A stretch of DNA of 64,000 nt from Rhabditoides inermis (taxonomy: Eukaryota; Nematoda; Chromadorea; Rhabditida; Rhabditidae), in assembly GCA_963966185.1 (NCBI GenBank), contig CAWZYM010000376.1:403501-467500 (forward strand), given 5' to 3'. The notes below the pieces were generated by a model. The model had not been told where the DNA came from, ran no database searches, and was given only the letters and a program-made list of their open reading frames with translations. This document shows positions 1 to 9,852 of this stretch, piece after piece; position 1 is the first letter of the stretch; the number at the start of each line of letters is the position of its first letter. A program made the position numbers and the translations under genes.

Positions 1-17
1 TATGATTCTTCTAGAGC

Positions 18-65
18 TGAGAGAGAGAGAGGAAGAGAGAGAGAGAGAGAGAGAGAGAGGAAGAG

Positions 66-115
<50 letters not shown>

Positions 116-118
116 GAG
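18..118 (+). repeat. (GA)n microsatellite
   Basis: Almost pure GA dinucleotide repeat with a few GGAAGA interruptions. It is open in several frames (ER, RE and LS peptides), but this is a by-product of the repeat. Confidence 0.95.
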
Positions 119-903
119 ATGTTCATTCACCTGAGTAGAGATATCATCGACAAACTGGAAAGCACAATGTCCAGCGCACGAATCGCGGTTTTGATGCTGG
201 TCCGGCCTAAAAAATGTGCACATACGTTTCAAGTCACATTTTTATATCTACACTATACTTGGTTCCGTAATAAGTAAAGTGCATCTCTATTTTTAATGGG
301 CCTCTTCTCTTCAATAAACATTTCCGAAATGTAATAGGTAGAGAGCAATAGCAAATATAAAAAAGTTTTGAGTTTTTGAAATAATTGCTAGGGGAATCGA
401 AACGTTTCTCAAATCATTGCGGGGATTGTTTGAAGAGACTGGTCACTATCACTACTTCTAAAACACTTTTACTCACGCAATGGTGGGAATGGAGGGATCT
501 AGTTGGTGAGGGTTGAATGCTGATGCCGAACCGAGGAGGAGTAGAGACAGGAGCAGCATCGCTGAACATTCACATCACACTGTCACACTTATAAACCCTC
601 ATAAGAGCTGAGTGAGCGAAAATGCGAAAACCATCAGATCCTCATCAGATTCCAAACAAAATGTTCGCAAAAACGAACATGCAAAATACGATAGAGCGAG
701 AGTGGCCTCGAATGACGATCGTAAAGCAGAGCGAATACATAACACAGTCTTTGAGCATTCCCCGATGGCTGCGTGTCTTTTATACGAACCCGCCGGTTGA
801 GTACCGGTTTCGCTTCTCCCCCCGGTTGTTACAGCATTCTCAATCACATGTCACACACAATGCCGAGTTCACAGGTTCATTCATTGCCGCAGGGCATTTG
901 GGT

Positions 904-934
<31 letters not shown>

Positions 935-1028
935 AGACGTGTGTTCCGGTCGGCCGAGAGAGAAAGTGATGGAATGACATTAGGCAACACATTACACACA
1001 CGAGACGAGCGGGCGACAAGGGATCGGT

Positions 1029-1091
<63 letters not shown>

Positions 1092-1680
1092 AGGAACTGT
1101 TGTACCAATATGGGAAGGAACGATGATTGTTTAGTTAGCAATGCTAGGTGAGTGTGAATAAATATGTGTTAAGTAAACTACTATGTGTTATGTAAGAATA
1201 TACAGCGTAATGGGAGTTTGAAGAAAATCTCAAAAGAATGCAAATACAAATGAACTGCAAAATGTTAAATCGTGTTCCGTAGTGCATGTTTCACTTCCCC
1301 GGTTTTCTATGATGACTCATTGATTCCAAGCTCATTGATCCTCTCCAAACACATAAGCTCGTATATTGTATACACTTTTTTTCATTTTCTGTTTTGATGA
1401 GGTCACCCCCCCCCCTCCCCCGGTGAGCGGCAGCCCGTTGAGAACGTACGGTGATCGGAGCTCAAGTAAGTTGCGGTCAGACCTCTTTCCGCTTCTCAAC
1501 AGCATAATCGTGACTACTTACAGAATCGAAGAGGTATGATAGATAGTGTAATGGAATCAATGTTCACGTCAGCTGTTTTTGTGTTCCTAAAAAAATACAT
1601 GTCGTTTTAGGATGTTTGCTGCGAAGCGCATGCTCACTTATCCATTCGTTGACTTCAGTCTGTTTCTTCTTCTTCTACAG
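119..1680. other. non-coding stretch with two GA tracts
   Basis: No convincing coding exon was seen on either strand. GA-rich tracts lie at about 908-938 and 1029-1090, and a C homopolymer run at about 1407-1422. A sequence at 1430-1466 ending in a good GTAAGT donor could be an exon of the broken fragment that follows, but this cannot be shown. Confidence 0.5.
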
Positions 1681-1865
1681 ACTCGCACACTCGGCTGCTG
1701 CGCGTGTCGCGTGCTGTAAACGAGTTGTGCGGCTTCCACCACGTGTTCTATAGGTGTTCTATCCAGTCGGCGTCCCCTTGCACTATTTGATATACCGCGG
1801 ACTCAACACCTTCTACCACGATTCGACCGGCAAGTGCCAGCAGGGACTCTCGGTGCTATTTTCTA
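1681..1865 (+). pseudogene. coding-like exon broken by an 11-bp duplication
   Basis: Follows a good acceptor (TTCTTCTACAG). One frame reads LRVSRAVNELCGFHHVFY up to about 1751. A second frame, from about 1763, reads PVGVPLHYLIYRG and then NTFYHDSTGKCQQGLS before a possible GT donor. The frames are separated by GTGTTCTATAG directly followed by GTGTTCTATCC, an 11-nt near-tandem duplication. Dropping one unit joins the two frames. The extra unit starts with GT and ends with AG but is far too short for an intron. No further exons are evident downstream, so this looks like a gene relic or a sequencing error inside an exon. The family is not recognised. Confidence 0.4.
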
Positions 1866-2559
1866 TATTATATGGAATGTACATGGCTGGCATGCGGAAA
1901 GGAGGCGTGACTGGCAAGTATGAATGGACAATCTACGCACTGTTCTTTCTTTTCATCCAAATATTTTCTTTGGGACATTCTGCGCACAGTGTCATCGAGC
2001 GCTCTATTCGACTACCGTTCCCTGTGCGATACGTAACTGCTGGTCATTTTGAATTACAGAATAACATACTTATTTTATTCATGTTGTAAGTACAACTGTT
2101 TTTTTTCTGTCTAAAAAGTGACAGCCGCGCGTTCCATCGAATATCTCTCATCTCTTCTCCTTCCTTTCTTGCTTTATCTCTTTTACACTCGTTATCGCAA
2201 TCATCAACTTATGTCCAAGCTGTTTGTTGCCTCTTTTGCAGCGCTCCGAAATGTGACTGATTCTGTTTTGAGTTTATTTGTTCTCCAAGACATTTCAGAT
2301 GTGTTGTTGCTTCTCAAAGCCCAATGATTCTAAAGACAGTGATAATCATGAATATTTTGAACAGTTCATGTCACGTGTCACGTCTAACCCATTCAATCAT
2401 ACTCGAGTGTGACTTATTACAGAATGGAAGAAATAAATGGAACCAATCCAGCTGATTTTTTTGTTTTAACTGCGCATAAAAAAGTGTATATATTGAAAAA
2501 GTAGGAACTCGCACACAAAACAAATCTTTTTTGAAAGAGGGGGGGGGGGGTGAAAATGT
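1866..2559. other. non-coding stretch
   Basis: AT-rich DNA with short hydrophobic open frames but no codon bias or convincing splice structure. It ends in a 12-base G run next to the stop codon of the lectin gene on the other strand. Confidence 0.5.
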
Positions 2560-4544
2560 TCATGGAATGATCTCGAGGGCCTTCCTCTTGCACACGAAGT
2601 AGTGTGGTCGGGAGCATTCGGCAGTGTGCCACGAGCCATCCAGCGAGCCCTCGGCCGTCTTCGTCTCAAAGTGATACGTATTCATTAGGGAGAAGTCAGC
2701 ATTTCGAGCAGTTTTCCTTCTTCTGGTGTTTCGGTTCTCTAGATCGATTGTTTTGTTTCCTCTAGATTCACGTTCGATTCGGACGAGTCTCTTCTAGATC
2801 AATGTGGTTGTGGTTGCTAACGAGAAAACATTCAAACGTTGGTGTCAAATTCAGAAATAACGATTGTCGGATAAACGATTGTCGAAATAATTTCGAGCAA
2901 CGTCTCGGCGACGAAATTCTCCGACTATGTATGCACAAACATTATGTAAATAGAATGTGTGTTGTATGTACCTGAATGGTCATGCACGTTGGGTACGGAC
3001 GAGTCTCCTCGGTGTAGAAGTTGTGGTACTCTACTGCAACAGACCGGATAGTAATGATGTTGTTGAGTTACGCCTAGGTATGTAGTATATGCGTAACATA
3101 ACGGAAAACTTCGTGAAAAGGAGAAAGGTGTTCTTCACCCAAGGTTTCGACTCACGCATCACTCTATGGATGACAAAGAACCAGTAGATGGATAAATAAT
3201 AAAATATGATGCGATGATCCGACGCTACCCAACCCAACGAACCAACCTTCCTCTGTTGTCGTCATCCGAAAACCCTATCTTGTTCTCCACTCCGGATTCA
3301 ACCGGCTAAACAAAAATAACATGTCTACCCACAAGTGGTGGTGTCTGTCCATGGCTGCTTGGTGGTGGCGTCTCCGTTCCGCCCGATCCACAGCTGCTCG
3401 TCCTCGATAGTCGCGTTGTTGTGGTAGTACTTCATGTCTGCAAGTTAGACGAATGACGTTTGCCATGTAGTGTCACTCATTTGTTCACTGACCGGTGAAC
3501 CTAGACGCACGCTACGTATCAGTACCGCGTCGCGATTAGCTCAAGCAGCAAAAGGAACAGGCGACGCGCGGCCGTGCTTTGACAAGACACTTGTGAACAG
3601 TATTCACTATTCATCGAGTGAGATTCACATAATGTTGAACCTTCGTACAGCACAGAACAGCTAGCCAACTCTATGTGCGCTTATCAGGATGGAGTTTGTA
3701 GACTGGATTACACGACCGCCTGAATGCGTCGGACGTGAAATCGCGGAATCTGTTAAATATCTAGGATGTATCTTAAAATTCCTAAGAATTCAAAAACTCT
3801 TCACTGACTGCTGACAAAGTAGTTCTCGTGGTGGTTGTGGATGGAGACGAGGTGGGAGTCCTGCTTCTGGCAGAACACGGACGCGCCCCACCACGTGTTT
3901 TTCTTGAGGATTACCTGCAATCACGGTAGCCACCACTTCTCTCGTACTCATTCTTCCGAATCTCACTCATCAGCGCTACATATGTTGCTGAAAGGTTGCT
4001 ATTAGAGTAATGCAGGTGTTTCAAGGCACATACGAGGTAGCCTTTGCTCTCCCTGCGTCCGCACCTTTCTCTCACTCAGATCAATCAGTGTTGCTATCAA
4101 GACGATGCGGGTGTTCCGCTAATATATTGAGTGCTCCTACCCACTGGTCACCAATGTACGTACGAGGTAGCAGGACTCGGTGGCGTCGAGGTACTTCCAG
4201 CGGCCGTGGTGCGGCGAGTCATCCTTGTTGTCGAACCGGCACGGATCGAACGCCTCCTCCTCCACTGCCAGTGCGGTGGGGCAGGCTGCGAAGCGAGCGG
4301 TTAGCATGCAAACAATATCTGCCCTTCGATTTTACGGCGAGGTCTGACTCGACGATTTGTGCGCTATTGTCGCAAGACACTTCGTCTTTCTCTTACCTAA
4401 TTCGCAATGTAGAAAAAGTATAAGGATAAAAGCAAACGGACTCGGGCAGGGCGGACAGGTGGTCTCCTCTTCCTCCTCCACCTCGATGAACTTCCTCCTG
4501 GCAGCGACCAGCGTCAGAAGAAAGGCCGCATAGAACAGCTTCAT
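2560..4544 (-). CDS. secreted C-type lectin domain protein
   Basis: Six exons (minus strand): 4544-4397, 4285-4164, 3914-3809, 3437-3333, 3033-2972, 2664-2560, all phase-compatible, giving about 215 residues. A signal peptide (MKLFYAAFLLTLVAARR) precedes a short acidic and CPPCP segment. The C-type lectin domain is recognised from CRFDNKDD with a later ESCYL, WWGASVFCQKQDSHLVSIHN, LWIGRNG and the closing SWHTAECSRPHYFVCKR, with the usual cysteine spacing. The Ca2+-binding WND and EPN/QPD motifs are absent (SWHTAEC occupies the WND position), so Ca2+-dependent sugar binding is doubtful. The exon 1 donor is ambiguous: GTAAGA at 4396, or GTCCGT at 4441, which would remove 15 hydrophobic residues and give about 200. 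The donor of exon 4 is also uncertain. Such proteins are usually secreted from nematode intestine or epidermis and often respond to microbes; that role is inference here. Confidence 0.8.
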
Positions 4545-4576
4545 GTTGGTCAGTCAACGCTCGTCGTCACACTCCG

Positions 4577-4757
4577 TTTTATAATCCGGCATGTTTGTCC
4601 GCGCAAATATTTTGACCCTCACCACACTTTCTAAATGTGTGTTTGCTGGTTCCGCGTTCGCTTTCTTGCATTGTGAGATTTGAATGCGTGCAGCTACGTG
4701 GTCCGTCGCCTGATAAGGAGGGAGAAAGGAAAGCCGCGTGTGTTATCTGCTTATCAG
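4577..4757 (-). promoter_or_regulatory. lectin gene promoter: TATA-like box and GATA sites
   Basis: Reading the minus strand, ATTATAAAA lies about 33-41 bases upstream of the start codon. TGATAAGG (plus strand, 4711-4718) and CTTATCAG (plus strand, 4750-4757) are GATA-factor core sites, which in nematodes often drive intestinal expression. No trans-splice acceptor is evident directly before the ATG. Confidence 0.5.
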
Positions 4758-5176
4758 CGCACGCTTTCTGCTCCTTTGTGCGCGTGTTATCGCCTCGTGA
4801 AGCGTGTGACCCTAAAAAAAGTTTTATGCCCATCCAACACCGTTTTCAAACAACACACGTGATTAAAAACCAATAAAAAGCTAGTATCTATGAACGATTT
4901 TTTTGAAATATCACAATACTCTAATAATATTACAGGATTACATCTGTGGGCCAAAAGAAGTTCCGCTACCGCTGTGGATTTGCGACTACCCTGACCCGTT
5001 GTAGGACGTTAGCCATCGAGGATTCTCATAGCTGAATTTCTAGAATCATAAAATCATGTAGTCAACTGCAGCCCCTACATTACGTTGTATATTATGCGGG
5101 AAGTATTATTGAGATGTAATGAATTTGTTTTCATTTGAATTTATAACATTTTGTAATGTTATGTAATGTAATTATG
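4758..5176. other. non-coding stretch
   Basis: AT-rich intergenic sequence between the divergent lectin and cathepsin promoters. No gene was seen. Confidence 0.5.
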
Positions 5177-5565
5177 TTAAAGGAACAGTGGCGACTTATT
5201 TCTGCCACAATCTGCCACAACTCCTCATTTTCACACGCGCAAAACATTTGGCGCGAACGGGAATCGAACCAGCGAGCTCGGTGCCTAAACGCAGCGCACA
5301 TGCACTGAGCCATGAAGCAAGTGAAAAGCCTTCGATCATTTGCGCATATGTCTCCGAACCCAATTTTTGCAATATTGAAGCTTTGAGCGGTAGGCTTATC
5401 GTGATGGGACCATTTTTGAACTCAAATTTTCAACTGCATTCTTGCCAATGCAGATTCGAAAGTAACGCAGAATCGTCGTTCTTTCGCAAAAAATACAATT
5501 GTGTTAGGTTAATATGATTTTTAATAATACTCAAAGTCAAAAACAAGTCGCGACTGTTCCTTTAA
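5177..5565. mobile_element. TTAA-flanked MITE with tRNA-like insert (copy 1)
   Basis: Bounded by TTAA at both ends (5177-5180 and 5562-5565), followed inward by inverted repeats AGGAACAGTGGCGACTT and, reading inward from the right end, AGGAACAGTCGCGACTT. TTAA target sites point to piggyBac-type transposition. Inside, on the minus strand, GGTTCGATTCC (5270-5260) matches the RNA polymerase III B box exactly, and TGGCTCAGTGC (5312-5302) is close to the A box, spaced as in a tRNA. There is no transposase. A second family member lies at 7261-7630. Confidence 0.75.
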
Positions 5566-5857
5566 TTGTATGTGAGGTGATTCATACCACATTTGGTGAA
5601 TCGTACCATTTTGTGGTACTGTTTAACATCTTTCACGACCAGCTTCCAAAAAATAACTAAGTAACATCTCATCCCAAATGAGTGCACTAAATCTAAATGC
5701 GAACTGCTTTCACGGAGCTTGATTGATTGAACTCTCAATTATCGCTGTCTCGACGCACGTATCAGTGCCACGTTCTTGCCAATTGCGCGAATGCTTTGAC
5801 GTTTGAGATTACCGCGATCGCCTGATTGCGCTGATCCGCCGATACATACGTGGATCG

Positions 5858-5910
5858 AGATAAGTGAGCCGAGCTAGACAAACTAGTCAAGATAAGAATG
5901 GCCTATATAA
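5858..5910 (+). promoter_or_regulatory. cathepsin B copy 1 promoter: two GATA sites and TATA box
   Basis: AGATAAG occurs at 5858-5864 and 5890-5896, with TATATAA at 5904-5910, 43 bases before the start codon. The arrangement fits a strongly expressed intestinal digestive gene. Binding by an ELT-2-type GATA factor is inferred from C. elegans practice. Confidence 0.6.
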
Positions 5911-5952
5911 GGCCAGCTCTGCGCACGATTCGGCAGCACGTCAGTTCTCATC

Positions 5953-7106
5953 ATGGTGAGTTTTTTCTTACCATATTCTCTCTGTCTGACTTTCTCAAAA
6001 TCTAACTCGTTCAGAAGCTTACTGTGCTGGCAGCCTGCGTGGCTGCTTCTGCGGCTTTCTCGCCGTCCCAGCTCTCTGGAAAGGCCCTCGTCGACCATGT
6101 CAACTCCGTCCAGAGCACCTGGAAGGTAAGGATTCGGTTTCGCCAGTATCACAGTAGTCGTTCAAACTTCTACAACTTCTTCAGAAAGCAGCATGTGAAA
6201 TCCGAGAGATCATTCGTTCCATTACAGGCCGAGCTCGGACCTCTCCCCATCGAGCGCATCCAGAAGAAGCTGATGCACCCCAAGTACGTGCACGGACTCG
6301 AGGGAGCCGAGATGGAGGACGAGATCGTCGATGCGTCGATCCCCGACTCGTTCGACGCTCGCAAGCAGTGGCCCCAGTGCCCCTCGATCAACAACATCCG
6401 CGACCAGTCCGACTGCGGATCGTGCTGGGCCTTCGGAGCCGCCGAGGCCATCTCCGACCGCGAGTGCATCGCCTCCAACGGAAAGATCCAGGTGACCCTG
6501 TCCGCTGACGACCTTCTCTCGTGCTGCGGATACTCGTGCGGAGACGGATGCGAGGGAGGATACCCGATCGAGGCGTGGCGCTACTGGGTGCACCACGGAA
6601 TCTGCACTGGAGGCAACTACACCTCCAAGGCCGGATGCAAGCCCTACCCCATCCCTCCCTGCGGCCACCACCCCGGAGAGCCCTTCTACGGAAACTGCCC
6701 CGACAACGAGTACGACACCCCCAAGTGCGAGAAGAAGTGCAACGCCGGCTACTCGATCCCCTACGACCAGGACAAGCACTTCGGAAAGACCGCCTATCAG
6801 GTCGGCCGCTCCGTGTCTGCCATCCAGAAGGAGATCATGACCAACGGACCCGTCGAGGGAGCCTTCTCCGTCTACGAGGACTTCTACAACTACAAGTCGG
6901 GAGTGTACAAGCACACCTCTGGATCCCTTCTCGGAGGACACGCCATCAGGATCCTCGGATGGGGAACTGAGAACGGTGTCGCCTACTGGACCGTTGCCAA
7001 CTCCTGGAACACCGACTGGGGAGAGCACGGATTCTTCCGTATCGTCCGCGGAGACAACGAGTGCGGAATTGAGGCCGGAATCGTCGGAGGAGTGCCCAAG
7101 GTCTAA
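5953..7106 (+). CDS. cathepsin B-like cysteine protease, copy 1
   Basis: Secreted papain-family (C1A) peptidase, probably digestive or lysosomal. Three exons: 5953-5955 (the ATG codon alone), 6015-6125, 6228-7106; 330 residues. Signal peptide [16 protein letters not shown], then a propeptide. The mature enzyme starts near [14 protein letters not shown]. The catalytic cysteine lies in [11 protein letters not shown], the histidine in [11 protein letters not shown] and the asparagine in [14 protein letters not shown]. The occluding loop typical of cathepsin B, with its paired histidines ([16 protein letters not shown]), is intact, so dipeptidyl-carboxypeptidase activity is expected. The 102-nt second intron has no in-frame stop, so unspliced RNA would stay open. 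Codon use is strongly biased (GGA, AAG, CTC), typical of high expression. A poly(A) signal AATAAA lies at 7126-7131. Nearly identical to the copy at 12192-13347. Confidence 0.95.
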
Positions 7107-7260
7107 ATGTACATATATACATAATAATAAACACGTTTATCGTATACATTGTTGAAGTAGTTTTGGGAAGCGGTTCATCAAATTTCTTGGAGTCGCTGTT
7201 TGTTTAATGACAACTATATTTATATAGTTTCTGTTGATTTTTATTACTTTTCGGGAATGG

Positions 7261-7630
7261 TTAAAGGCACAAGGGCGTTTATAATTACAAGGTTCATCGA
7301 AATTCAAGAATTTGGCAAAACTGATTGCACGTAGCGGGAATCGAACCGGCATAGCATGGTCTTTGAACCGTGAGTGTTACCACAACAATACAACGACATG
7401 TGCTGTCGAACTCACATCGACGAGATGCTCACAGAGCTCACCTTTCCGATGACCATTTTGGGTTTTGGCGCGAAGTTCGAATTCGCTATACCAAGCTTCG
7501 CACGTGCACATGTTGGTAAGCGTGTAGGTAACGCGGAAACGCCGTTCTTTCGCGTTTTCTTTGATTGTTTCGTGTTTATATGGATCAAGCTATGACCGAA
7601 AGTCAAAACTAAGCGCCACTGTGCCTTTAA
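7261..7630. mobile_element. TTAA-flanked MITE with tRNA-like insert (copy 2)
   Basis: TTAA at 7261-7264 and 7627-7630. Left terminal repeat AGGCACAAGGGCGTTTA; right terminal repeat, read inward, AGGCACAGTGGCGCTTA. It shares the internal motif GTAACGC...CGTTCTTTCGC with the element at 5177-5565 and again holds a B-box-like GGTTCGATTCC on the minus strand (7347-7337). Its A box is not recognisable. No coding capacity. Confidence 0.7.
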
Positions 7631-8336
7631 TGTTTGTATCATGTTGTAGTCATGTTGTAATCAATCGAAATGTCTACGATTTAGATTTTTCTAACATCTC
7701 AATTGGGTCTTGAATTCAGATCGTTAAAAATAACTTCTTGTTTTACAACAAAGCCGTTTTCCACAATAAAGTATATGTAGGCGAATGGTTCAGTTTATCT
7801 TCTTGCTCTCGCTCTCATTGTTCTCTACTTATCGCCGCGCCATCTAATCACGGTCCTACAAACATTCCTTTGAAAACCGGCAACACACCAGCGACATCGT
7901 GATGTTATACGATCTTCCTATGGCCGAATAGGAGGCTTATTTGGAACTGATCGTCAAAACTGAGGGATAACGCACTATGTGTTACATATCTATCATCGAA
8001 CTTCGAATTATATCATTTGCTTTCTGATTGTTGTTTAACTGATGTCAGGCATATACGATGAATGCATATACGATGTGATGCTTAATCTACGGTTTTTTTT
8101 TTGCTATGTCCAAGCTTTTTGCTTTCAAGCGCTTCATATAATGAAGCATGTTTTGTTGTATTTCTTCTCTTGTTTCAGCTTGTTCATCACGTGTTACTAA
8201 TAAAACTTTTAATTAAAAGTTACTAAGTTGTCACTTTCGGATCTCGGTTTTGATTTCATCTTTCAAATGTCAAAAGCACTCAAAGAAGTTTGTGTTGAAT
8301 TGTTTCAGCTCACTCAGAAAAAACATCGAACAAGAA
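7631..8336. other. non-coding stretch
   Basis: AT-rich intergenic sequence. No gene or clear repeat was seen. Confidence 0.5.
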
Positions 8337-8685
8337 CATAATAAGGCGTCTAAAAATACTTTTTTCGTGCTTTCTGAAATGCATCTGAAGTGCGCTTGAA
8401 ATGTTTCGGGTTTATGCGACAAACTGCGTCGAAATAGCAAACTGATTGATTTGTCGTGAATATGCGAAAAATACGAAAAAAGTGTCTGTTGCCGTGGCTA
8501 ATCGATGCCACGACAAACCCGGCCGGCCAGTTTGTCGTGGACTATTGCCTGACACGACAAACCCGGCCGCCCGATTTGTCGCAGCCGACGAGACAAACTC
8601 GGATGCCCGGTTTGTATCATCACTGCACGAGACAAACTCGGTTGCCCGGTTTGTCTCGTCCGATGATGACCGTGCTGGCAAAACA

Positions 8686-8757
8686 TCTGCCACCGACGGG
8701 AATCGAACCCACGACCATCTGACTGGAGCGCGCCTTAGACCACTAGGCCATCCGACC
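8686..8757 (-). other. tRNA-like sequence in left foldback arm
   Basis: Minus strand carries TGGCCTAGTGG (8750-8740), an A-box match, and GGTTCGATTCC (8709-8699), an exact B box. The D and T arms resemble a leucine-type tRNA, but the acceptor strands do not pair well and the anticodon stem is poor. It is therefore a tRNA-derived promoter-like module rather than a functional tRNA. Confidence 0.55.
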
Positions 8758-9407
8758 ACGTGCGGGAGTGGAGAGAAAGCGCACATGACTGATGAGTGAG
8801 CGCTTCCATGCGGGGTGGTTCTTTCAAGAGAGGCACAGCGAGAGAGAGAGAGAAAGAGAGAGATAGGGGGGAGGGGAGGGGGAGAAGGAGAGGGAGAATG
8901 GGAGAGAGAAAGAAAGAAAATTTAAACTATAACAAAAATAAAAATCATTCTCTCAACTAAACATAATAGACAGAATGCGTATTTAACTTTATCCAGCCTG
9001 GTCAAAAAGGGAAAGAATCACACACCAGGTCAATCAATACAGAAGCAACCTCGGTATCACTCGAAGGCGCGCAGTGAATGATACTATCCTATAACGTTAA
9101 AGTGGTTTTGCATGGATGGTCACCTTGTCTTTTCGGTTTTTGTCGTCTTATATAGGCCATCCCCCGTTTCATCTTATCTCAATATCGCTGGTCCGCCGGA
9201 CAGACGAGAATTTTATGCAAATTTTGTCCGATTGGATGTTTCTGCGCTCGAATACGGTATGAATGACGGAAATTCAAAAATCTCTCTCCCCTCCCCCCCT
9301 ATCTCTCTCTTTCTCTCTCTCTCTCGCTGTGCCTCTCTTAAAAGAACCACCCCGCATGGAAGCGCTCACTCATCAGTCATGTGCGCTTTCTCTCCACTTC
9401 CGCACGT

Positions 9408-9479
9408 GGTCGGATGGCCTAGTGGTCTAAGGCGCGCTCCAGTCAGATGGTCGTGGGTTCGATTCCCGTCGGTGGCAGA
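9408..9479 (+). other. tRNA-like sequence in right foldback arm
   Basis: Mirror copy of the module at 8686-8757: A box at 9415-9425 and B box at 9456-9466, with the same weak acceptor pairing. Confidence 0.55.
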
Positions 9480-9852
9480 TGTTTTGCCAGCACGGTCATC
9501 ATCGGACGAGACAAACCGGGCAACCGAGTTTGTCTCGTGCAGTGATGATACAAACCGGGCATCCGAGTTTGTCTCGTCGGCTGCGACAAATCGGGCGGCC
9601 GGGTTTGTCGTGTCAGGCAATAGTCCACGACAAACTGGCCGGCCGGGTTTGTCGTGGCATCGATTAGCCACGGCAACAGACACTTTTTTCGTATTTTTCG
9701 CATATTCACGACAAATCAATCAGTTTGCTATTTCGACGCAGTTTGTCGCATAAACCCGAAACATTTCAAGCGCACTTCAGATGCATTTCAGAAAGCACGA
9801 AAAAAGTATTTTTAGACGCCTTATATTATGGTGAATGCATTTATTGCTAGAT

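Larger units (their letters stand above)
8337..9830. mobile_element. 1.5 kb foldback (inverted-repeat) element
   Basis: Two near-identical arms of about 545 bases (8337-8880 and 9283-9830) in opposite orientation, separated by about 400 bases of AT-rich spacer. Each arm contains at least four short palindromes of the form GACAAAC...GTTTGTC (left arm about 8511-8655), a tRNA-like segment and a GA tract. The open frames read from the arms simply mirror each other and are not taken as genes. Transcribed, the arms would form a very long hairpin studded with small hairpins. The right end lies directly beyond the poly(A) signal of cathepsin copy 2. No transposase was found. Confidence 0.8.

Noticed and set aside
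4010..4423. 137-residue plus-strand open frame over the lectin gene
   Set aside because: It runs antisense through lectin exon 2 and two introns; the minus-strand exons have matched phases and a recognisable domain.
6222..7028. 268-residue open frame antisense to cathepsin B (also in the other copies)
   Set aside because: It mirrors the strongly biased codons of the real gene; the sense frame carries all catalytic motifs.
8500..8660. Regularly spaced short palindromes, considered as a CRISPR-like array
   Set aside because: Units are imperfect, spacers are not unique inserts and the organism is a eukaryote; they belong to a foldback element.
8412..8799. Open frames with repeated Arg-Gln-Thr-Arg and Thr-Asn-Arg-Ala motifs in the foldback arms
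   Set aside because: They occur on both strands of both arms and come from short palindromic DNA repeats, not from a coding history.
8686..9479. Functional tRNA-Leu genes
   Set aside because: A and B boxes are good but acceptor and anticodon stems do not pair and the long variable arm of tRNA-Leu is missing.
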